A DNA stretch of 10,783 nucleotides, from positions 1 to 10,783 of the forward strand of contig JBOHUE010000182.1 of NCBI GenBank assembly GCA_050734185.1, given 5' to 3'. This document shows, in pieces, positions 5,561-10,783 of the stretch. Each line of letters begins with the position of its first letter. Position 1 is the first letter of the stretch. The notes below the pieces were generated by a model. The model was given only the letters and a program-made list of their open reading frames with translations. It ran no database searches and was not told where the DNA came from. The translations under genes were made by a program, and so were the position numbers. The stretch is from JAFALX01 sp050734185 (lineage in GTDB: Bacteria; Chloroflexota; Dormibacteria; Aeolococcales; Aeolococcaceae).

Positions 5561-7219
5561 ATGGCTGCTGCTGCTGCTTCGGGCCGGCGCGCAACCCATC
5601 CGTGGATCGTGCTGCTGGTCCTCTCACTTGGACTGTTCATGACGCTGCTCGATCTCACGATCGTCAACGTCGCCATCCCCAGCATCGTCGACGGCGTCCA
5701 CGCGACGCTCGACCAGGTGCTGTGGATGCTCAACGCGTACAGCCTCACCTACGCGGTGCTGCTGATCACGGCGGGCCGTATCGGCGACATCATCGGCCCG
5801 CGCACGATGTTCATGGTCGGCCTGGTGCTGTTCACCGCCGCGTCACTGTTCAGCGGCGTCTCGTCGAGTGCGGAGATGCTGATCGCCGGACGTGCGCTCC
5901 AGGGCGTCGGCGCGGCGATGCTGGCGCCGCAGTCCCTGCCCATCCTGCTCACCCTGTTTCCGGTCGAGAAGCGCGCGCCGGTGTTCGCGGTGTACGGCAT
6001 CATCGCGGGCATCGCGGTGGTGGTCGGCCCCACGCTCGGCGGCTGGCTCGTCACAAGCTTCGGCTGGCAGTGGATCTTCTACATCAACCTGCCGGTCGGT
6101 GTCGCCGTCCTCTTCGCGACCCTGCGGCTCGTCCCCGACATCCGCCCCGCGCGCCGCCACCGCCTCGACTTCGTCGGGGTGGCGGTGCTGTCGGCCGCGT
6201 TGTTCAGCCTCGTGTTCGGCCTCATCGAGGGTCAGCGCTACAACTGGGACACCATCAGCGGCTTCCTCAGCATCCCGCTGATCATCGGGGTGGGCGTCGT
6301 GCTGCTCATCATCTTCGTCGTTGATCAGGCACGCCGGCAGCGGCACGAGCCACTGCTGACGTTCGCGGTCTTCAAGGACCGCAACTTCACGCTGATGACG
6401 CTGGTGCTGTGCGCGATGGGGTTCGCCATCGTCGGCATCTACCTGCCCCTCACGCTCTACCTGCAGTCGGTGCTCGGGCTCAGCGCGGTTGCGGCCGGGC
6501 TGGTCATCGCGATACAGCCGGGCGCCATGTTCTTCGCCTCGGGAGCGGCAAACGGCGGGGGCGCGAAGGCGGATCCGAAGTATCTGCTCGTGCCCGGTTT
6601 GTTCCTGCTCGCGATCGGCTCGGCGTGGATCGCGTTGGTGGTGACCGCGACCTCGAGTCGCTGGTCGCTCGCACCTGGGTTGGTCGTCGGCGGTGTGGGC
6701 ATGGGTCTGATCTGGGGTCCCGTGTACAACATCGCCACCCGTGACCTGCAGCCGGCGCTCGCCGGCGTCGCGTCCGGCGTGCTCAACACGGTCCAGGAGC
6801 TTGGCGCGGTGGTTGCCAGCGCGTCCGTGGGCGCGCTGCTGCAGAACCGGCTGGCGACGACGCTGCACGACCAGGCGGTCGCCGCGGCATCGCAGCTGCC
6901 GCCGGAGTTCCAGCAGAAGTTCATCGCCGGGTTCAGCAATGCGGCCGCGGGCGGCTTCGAGGTGGGCGCCGGTCAGACCGGAGGCAGTCTGGTTCTGCCG
7001 CCCGGCACACCGCCCGATGTCGCGGCGCGCGTCCAGTCACTCGCACACCAGGTGTTCGCCAGCGGCTTCGTCGATGCGATGCGACCGACGCTGATCCTGC
7101 CGATCGCCGTCATCTTCGCGGCTGGGTTCCTCGCGCTGGCCGTGCGGCCGCGGCGCAAGAGTCCCGCCATGGCGACGACGGAAGAGCCGGGCGTGACACT
7201 GGCGGCCGAGGCCGGCTGA
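5561..7219 (+). CDS. MFS multidrug exporter, DHA2 (EmrB/QacA, 14-TM) family
   Basis: This 552-residue inner-membrane protein is predicted to be a proton-coupled drug exporter with 14 transmembrane helices. Motif D1 LDLTIVNVAIP (30-40) has the membrane-embedded Asp31 typical of DHA2 pumps. Motif A GRIGDIIGPRTMF is at 72-84 and motif B RALQGVGAAM at 111-120. Motif C with GPTLGGW (156-162) is the antiporter signature. A soluble, Gln-rich loop (about residues 440-505, with LPPEFQQKF and LPPGTPPD) precedes the final membrane helix, as in other EmrB/QacA proteins. The N-terminus MAAAAASG is coded by five consecutive GCT codons, unlike the C/G-ending alanine codons elsewhere. Co-transcription with padR suggests substrate-induced expression; the substrate is unknown. 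Confidence 0.93.
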   Translation: MAAAAASGRRATHPWIVLLVLSLGLFMTLLDLTIVNVAIPSIVDGVHATLDQVLWMLNAYSLTYAVLLITAGRIGDIIGPRTMFMVGLVLFTAASLFSGVSSSAEMLIAGRALQGVGAAMLAPQSLPILLTLFPVEKRAPVFAVYGIIAGIAVVVGPTLGGWLVTSFGWQWIFYINLPVGVAVLFATLRLVPDIRPARRHRLDFVGVAVLSAALFSLVFGLIEGQRYNWDTISGFLSIPLIIGVGVVLLIIFVVDQARRQRHEPLLTFAVFKDRNFTLMTLVLCAMGFAIVGIYLPLTLYLQSVLGLSAVAAGLVIAIQPGAMFFASGAANGGGAKADPKYLLVPGLFLLAIGSAWIALVVTATSSRWSLAPGLVVGGVGMGLIWGPVYNIATRDLQPALAGVASGVLNTVQELGAVVASASVGALLQNRLATTLHDQAVAAASQLPPEFQQKFIAGFSNAAAGGFEVGAGQTGGSLVLPPGTPPDVAARVQSLAHQVFASGFVDAMRPTLILPIAVIFAAGFLALAVRPRRKSPAMATTEEPGVTLAAEAG

Positions 7220-7220
7220 G

Positions 7221-7246
7221 GTGCCCGCGATCAGCGAAACCGCGGG
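7221..7246. terminator. Possible bidirectional terminator stem-loop between convergent genes
   Basis: CCCGCG (7224-7229) pairs with CGCGGG (7241-7246) around an 11-nt loop, and the stem can extend through GTG/CAC with a 2-nt bulge. It lies where the MFS gene (ending 7219) meets the MBL gene (ending 7231), whose stop falls in the loop. There is no T-tract on either strand, so it is only a weak candidate for a factor-independent terminator. Confidence 0.25.
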
Positions 7247-7884
7247 TGCACGACGAAGGGGTTGAGCTCCTGCTCCTCGCGGATGGTCGTTCGCTGTCCG
7301 TGGCCCGGATACACGACGGTCTCCGGCGGCAGCGCGTACACCTTGTTCTCCAGCGAGAACACGAGGCTCGGCCAGTCGCCGCCGGGGAGGTCGGCGCGGC
7401 CGACACCGCGGCGGAACAGCGTGTCGCCGCTGAGCAGGTCGGGGCCGATGCGAAAGCACACGGATCCGCGCGTGTGTCCGGGGGTGTGGATCACCTCGAT
7501 GTCGAGATCCTGCCAGCGGAGCACCTCGCCGTCGTGGAGCTCCTCGTCGACCTCGACCTCGGGCAGGTCGTCCGGGATGCCGGGCAGGAAGCTCACGAAC
7601 AGCAGCTGTTCGTGATCGTCGGGATGGATCGCCGCCGGGCAATGCTGCGCGGCGCGCAGCGCCGGGACCCCGCTGACATGGTCGCCATGACCGTGCGTCA
7701 GCAGGATGCGCTCGCAGCGGAGGCTCTCCGTGTCGAGCAGATCGAGTACACGCTGGTGCTGCAGGCCGGGGTCGACGATGAGCACCGAGCTCGTGTCGCG
7801 CCGCCGGATGACGTAGCAGTTCTGGCTGTACGTCGGGTCGATCACGATCGACAGCTCGATGAGATCACGAATCGTCTCCGTCAT
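7231..7884 (-). CDS. Metallo-beta-lactamase-fold hydrolase, glyoxalase II-like
   Basis: This 217-residue protein has the binuclear-metal MBL fold of the hydroxyacylglutathione-hydrolase/thioesterase group. The metal ligands are intact: THGHGDH (63-69; His64, His66, Asp68, His69), TPGHTRGS (134-141; His137), SGDTLF (152-157; Asp154) and YPGHG (192-196; His195). IVDPG (36-40) and the C-terminal ELNPFV are also typical. In high-GC actinobacteria, enzymes of this type may act on mycothiol or other thioesters rather than glutathione; the substrate cannot be told from sequence. It starts 36 bp downstream of the lon stop and is probably in the same operon. The ATG at 7884 lacks a clear ribosome site. 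A 23-bp near-perfect palindrome lies within the coding region (7593-7615). Confidence 0.93.
   Translation of the reverse strand: MTETIRDLIELSIVIDPTYSQNCYVIRRRDTSSVLIVDPGLQHQRVLDLLDTESLRCERILLTHGHGDHVSGVPALRAAQHCPAAIHPDDHEQLLFVSFLPGIPDDLPEVEVDEELHDGEVLRWQDLDIEVIHTPGHTRGSVCFRIGPDLLSGDTLFRRGVGRADLPGGDWPSLVFSLENKVYALPPETVVYPGHGQRTTIREEQELNPFVVHPRFR
7593..7615. repeat. 23-bp inverted repeat inside the MBL gene
   Basis: The arms TCACGAACAGC (7593-7603) and GCTGTTCGTGA (7605-7615) are exact reverse complements around a single A. It lies in codons for HEQLLFVS of the MBL enzyme, which are not catalytic residues. The repeat itself is certain; any function is not. Confidence 0.8.
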
Positions 7885-7920
7885 CGAAGGCGACGATAGC
7901 GCCTCGCGCTGCGCTCGAGA

Positions 7921-10461
7921 TCAGGCGTTGATCGGCGGGCTGTCGTGTGCGCTCACGGGAAGCGCGAACCCGGCGCCGCGACGCGGCTTCTGCGTTGACG
8001 TGTCGCGCGGCATCAGCGCGCGGTCCAGCACGTCGTTGAGCGTCGCCACCGGCACGACCTCGATGGCATCGAGGATCTCGCGGTCGACCTCGTGGAGGTC
8101 GCGCATGTTCTTCGCCGGGAGGATGAACGTCTTCAACCCGGAGCGATGCGCGGCGAGCAGCTTGTCCTTCACGCCACCGATTGGCAGCACGCGGCCGCGC
8201 AGCGTCACCTCTCCCGTCATCGCGAGGTCGCGGCGCACGGCGCGGCCAGTCGCCGCGGACACCATCGCGGTCGTCATCGTGACACCGGCCGACGGGCCGT
8301 CCTTCGGCACGGCGCCCGCGGGCACGTGGACGTGGATCGAATGCGTCTCGAAGAAGTCTCGTGGCGCGCCGTACTCGGTGGCGTGCACGCGCGCCCACGA
8401 CAACGCGGCACGTGCGGACTCCTCCATCACGTTGCCGAGCTGGCCGGTGAGCACGAGGTCGGGCTTGCCCTCGATGGGCAGCGCCTCGACGGTCGCGATG
8501 TCACCGCCGACCTCGCTGACCACGACTCCGGTGACCGCGCCGATCTCGTCCTGCTCCTGCACCTCGCCGTAATCGAAGCGCTGCGGCCCGAGATAGTCGG
8601 TGAGCTCGTCCGGCTGCACGACGATCGGTGCCTCGGTCCCGGCAGCGAGCTTGCGCGGGACCTTGCGCGCGACCTCGGCGATGGTGCGATCGAGCTGGCG
8701 CACGCCGGCCTCGCGCGTGTAGCCGTGCAGGATTGCCGTCAGCGTCTCGCGCGGCAGCTGCAGCTCGGTGCTGTCGAGACCGTGCTGTTCCATCTGCTTG
8801 GGGATCAGGTGCTCCTCCGCAATGCCGATCTTCTCCTGCTCCGTGTAGCCGGAGATGCGGATGACCTCCATGCGATCGCGCAGCGGCGGGCTGATCGTCT
8901 CCGCGATGTTCGCGGTCGTGATGAACAGCACGTGCGACAGGTCGTACGGAACCTCGAGGTAATGGTCGCTGAACTCGCGGTTCTGCTCCGGGTCGAGCAC
9001 CTCGAGCAGCGCGGCCGACGGATCACCGCGGAAGTCAGCGCCGACCTTGTCGATCTCGTCGAGCATGATCACCGGGTTGTTCGTACCGGCGGTGCGCATC
9101 GACTGAATGATCCGGCCGGGAAGCGCACCGATGTATGTGCGCCGATGGCCGCGAATCTCCGCCTCGTCGCGGATGCCGCCGAGCGACATGCGCACGAACT
9201 TGCGATCGAGAGCGCGCGCGATGCTGCGCCCCAGCGACGTCTTGCCGACTCCCGGCGGCCCCACGAAACAGAGGATCGGCGTCTGCAGCGTGCGCTTCGG
9301 CCTGTCGCGCGGTGGCGCCGGCGGATCGGGCACCTGGACGGCCGAATCGTCGTCGGGTGGCACGGACGGTGATGCCGCCTCCTTCTCTGCGAGCTTCGCC
9401 AGCGTGCGCTCACGAACCGCGAGCCACTCGAGCAGCCGGTCCTTGACCTTCGTCAGGCCGTAGTGGTCCTCGTTGAGGATCGCAGCAGCACCTTCGATGT
9501 CGACACGTTCCGGCGGCGGATCGCCCCAGGTGAGGTCGAGCAGCCAGTCGATCCACGTGCGCACCATCCCAAGCTCTGGCGATGCGCTCGAGATCTGCTC
9601 GAGACGGTGCACCTCCTTGAGCACGCGCTGACGGACGGCGTCGGGCATGCCCGCGGCCTCGACTCGCGCGGAGAGATCCTCCTCGTCCTCGGTTGTCCCC
9701 TCGAGGTCGGACAGCTCCTTGCGGATCGCCCGGAGCTGCTCGCGCAGGATGTGCTCGCGCTGCGACTTGTTGATCGTCTTCTGGACGTCCTCGTGGATCT
9801 TGCTGCGCAGCTGCGCAACCTCGAGTTGACGCGCCAAGAGCGGCATCAGCGAGCGTAGCCGTTGCTCGACGTCGATCTCCTGCAGCAGCGCCACTCGTTC
9901 CTCGAACGACAGGTCGGGCGCGCCGCATGCGATGTCGGCGATCAGCTGCGGCTGCGACGCGCGTGACATCGCCATGGCCATGTCCGCGCCGACGGCGGCT
10001 CCCGCGCCGACGTACTCGGCGAAGATGTTCTGCACCGAACCGGCGAGTGCCTGCAGCTCGGCGCTGTCCCCCCTCGCCACGTCGATCTTCTGCACGACCG
10101 CACGCCACGCGTCGCCCGATGCGTCGAACCGCTCCAGACGAACGCGATCGCGTCCCTCGACCAGCGCGTGTGCCCCGCCCGTGGGCAGGCGCCGGAACGC
10201 GCCGACGTGCGCCACCACGCCGATGGGGTACACGTCGTCGAGCGACACATCGTCGCGCTCAGCGTCCAGCTGCACGGCGAGCACCACCCGGCCGTCCCCG
10301 CCGACGGCGGCTTCCAGTGCCGCGACGCTGCGCGGACGGCCCGCGGCAAGAGGTGCCAGCTGAGCGGGGAAGACGACGTTGTCGCGCAGCGGCACCACCG
10401 GGAGCCACTCGGGCTCGCCAGGGGCCGGCTGGACCGCGCTGCCGTTGGTCTCAGCGCTCAT
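7921..10461 (-). CDS. lon: ATP-dependent Lon protease (LonA type)
   Basis: Lon is a cytoplasmic homohexameric AAA+ protease that unfolds and degrades damaged and regulatory proteins. The 846-residue frame is complete: N-terminal substrate-binding domain (about 19-215, starting LPVVPLRDNVVFP), helical arm (about 215-350), AAA+ module and C-terminal peptidase. Walker A GPPGVGKT is at 401-408, Walker B VIMLDEID at 464-471, the arginine finger in LRDRMEVI (527-534), and sensor 2 in REAGVRQLDR (583-592). The proteolytic dyad is Ser724 in PKDGPSAG and Lys767 in GGVKDK, with the same 43-residue separation as in E. coli Lon. It is longer than E. coli Lon (784 aa), largely because of a ~35-residue Pro/Asp-rich insertion (about 357-391) just before the AAA+ module. 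The ATG lacks a Shine-Dalgarno and overlaps the upstream PLD-like stop as ATGA, implying coupled translation. Confidence 0.97.
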   Translation of the reverse strand: MSAETNGSAVQPAPGEPEWLPVVPLRDNVVFPAQLAPLAAGRPRSVAALEAAVGGDGRVVLAVQLDAERDDVSLDDVYPIGVVAHVGAFRRLPTGGAHALVEGRDRVRLERFDASGDAWRAVVQKIDVARGDSAELQALAGSVQNIFAEYVGAGAAVGADMAMAMSRASQPQLIADIACGAPDLSFEERVALLQEIDVEQRLRSLMPLLARQLEVAQLRSKIHEDVQKTINKSQREHILREQLRAIRKELSDLEGTTEDEEDLSARVEAAGMPDAVRQRVLKEVHRLEQISSASPELGMVRTWIDWLLDLTWGDPPPERVDIEGAAAILNEDHYGLTKVKDRLLEWLAVRERTLAKLAEKEAASPSVPPDDDSAVQVPDPPAPPRDRPKRTLQTPILCFVGPPGVGKTSLGRSIARALDRKFVRMSLGGIRDEAEIRGHRRTYIGALPGRIIQSMRTAGTNNPVIMLDEIDKVGADFRGDPSAALLEVLDPEQNREFSDHYLEVPYDLSHVLFITTANIAETISPPLRDRMEVIRISGYTEQEKIGIAEEHLIPKQMEQHGLDSTELQLPRETLTAILHGYTREAGVRQLDRTIAEVARKVPRKLAAGTEAPIVVQPDELTDYLGPQRFDYGEVQEQDEIGAVTGVVVSEVGGDIATVEALPIEGKPDLVLTGQLGNVMEESARAALSWARVHATEYGAPRDFFETHSIHVHVPAGAVPKDGPSAGVTMTTAMVSAATGRAVRRDLAMTGEVTLRGRVLPIGGVKDKLLAAHRSGLKTFILPAKNMRDLHEVDREILDAIEVVPVATLNDVLDRALMPRDTSTQKPRRGAGFALPVSAHDSPPINA

Positions 10462-10783
10462 TGGGCGGAGGATATCCGTGGCCCGGCGCTGTCAAACGAC
10501 GAGACTTCGCGCGCGGCAGCCCAGTCGCGCTCCCAGGCCGCTGCGAGGTACGCCGCGGCTGCCGGGCTGCGCATCAGCAGAGCCGATTCCCAATTGGCGC
10601 CGAGGCCCGCGCGACTCCAGTTGGCGGAGGTCACGACCGCGACGTCGTCGGCGATCACGCCCTTGGCGTGGCCTCGAGTCGAGGCGGCCGGGTCCATCCA
10701 ACGGGCCGGCAGACCGGCAAGAGCCAGGAACGCCGCTTCGCGCAGCTCCGGCCGGGTGCCGAGGAGCACGCGCACGTCGGCTC
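10458..10783 (-). CDS. Phospholipase D-like protein, C-terminal part (5' end outside window)
   Basis: The minus frame is open to the right edge, so this is the last ~108 residues of a longer protein. It contains one HKD motif in HAKGVIADDVAVVTSANWS (His-x-Lys, Asp, then the S-x-N that follows), the catalytic signature of the PLD superfamily, whose members include phospholipases, nucleases and cardiolipin synthases. PLD enzymes need two HKD motifs; this would be the second, and the first should lie upstream. The segment after it, LGANWESALLM, resembles the N-x-E region following HKD in Nuc/cardiolipin-synthase-like proteins. A GTG at 10775 exists in frame, but the open frame and the need for a first HKD make an upstream start more likely. 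The gene ends in ATGA overlap with lon. The substrate cannot be assigned. Confidence 0.82.
   Translation of the reverse strand, partial: ADVRVLLGTRPELREAAFLALAGLPARWMDPAASTRGHAKGVIADDVAVVTSANWSRAGLGANWESALLMRSPAAAAYLAAAWERDWAAAREVSSFDSAGPRISSAQ

Noticed and set aside
7597..7613. SOS (LexA) box in the MBL gene palindrome
   Set aside because: The half-sites CGAAC and GTTCG are present but separated by 7 rather than 4 bases, and the site is intragenic.
8092..9372. 426-codon plus-strand open frame opposite lon
   Set aside because: It is antisense to conserved Lon domains and shows no domain of its own; it reflects high GC codon bias.
9588..9604. Two CTCGAG copies 5 bp apart within lon
   Set aside because: These are codons for Leu-Glu and Ser-Ser in a normal stretch of the protein; CTCGAG is frequent in GC-rich coding DNA.
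1..10783. Mobile element, CRISPR array or tRNA gene
   Set aside because: No terminal inverted repeats, transposase or integrase motifs, regularly spaced repeats or cloverleaf-like sequence were seen; the genes have uniform composition and look chromosomal.

Overview
This is a GC-rich window (roughly two thirds G+C or more by eye, with C/G strongly favoured at third codon positions) and is almost fully coding. Base composition, gene content (PadR/DHA2 efflux pair, BBE-like flavin oxidase, OsmC, CoA-type Nudix) and GTG starts suggest a high-GC actinobacterium. A deep-branching soil lineage such as Thermoleophilia/Solirubrobacterales is possible, but this is inference without a phylogenetic marker. 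I see no rRNA, tRNA, CRISPR array, insertion sequence or phage gene.

Layout. 1-849 (minus): 5' portion of trpD, cut by the left edge. 871-1752 (plus): alpha/beta-hydrolase, divergent from trpD with only 21 bp between the start codons. 1638-1928 (minus): small four-cysteine zinc-ribbon protein whose 3' end overlaps the 3' end of the hydrolase. 1929-2068: a relatively AT-rich intergenic spacer. 2069-2242 and 2206-2811 (plus): a 57-residue protein of unknown function followed, with overlap, by a CoA-pyrophosphatase-type Nudix hydrolase. 2886-4253 and 4261-4767 (plus): a BBE-like FAD-linked oxidase and an OsmC-family protein, 7 bp apart. 4869-5552 and 5561-7219 (plus): a PadR-family repressor and a 14-TM DHA2 multidrug exporter, 8 bp apart, preceded by a 23-bp imperfect palindrome over a plausible promoter. 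7231-7884, 7921-10461 and 10458-10783 (minus): an apparent operon read right to left, with a phospholipase-D-like protein (cut by the right edge), Lon protease (4-bp ATGA overlap) and a glyoxalase-II-like metallo-beta-lactamase hydrolase.

How the genes may work together. The oxidase/OsmC pair suggests peroxide made by a flavin oxidase and removed by a thiol peroxidase. PadR/DHA2 is a classic self-regulated drug-efflux unit. The PLD-like, Lon and MBL genes look co-transcribed, but their functional link is not obvious. No single previously undescribed system stands out. The items most worth a second look are the PadR operator, a 23-bp near-perfect palindrome inside the MBL gene, the Pro/Asp-rich insertion in Lon, the hydrolase/zinc-ribbon tail overlap and the two small uncharacterised proteins.
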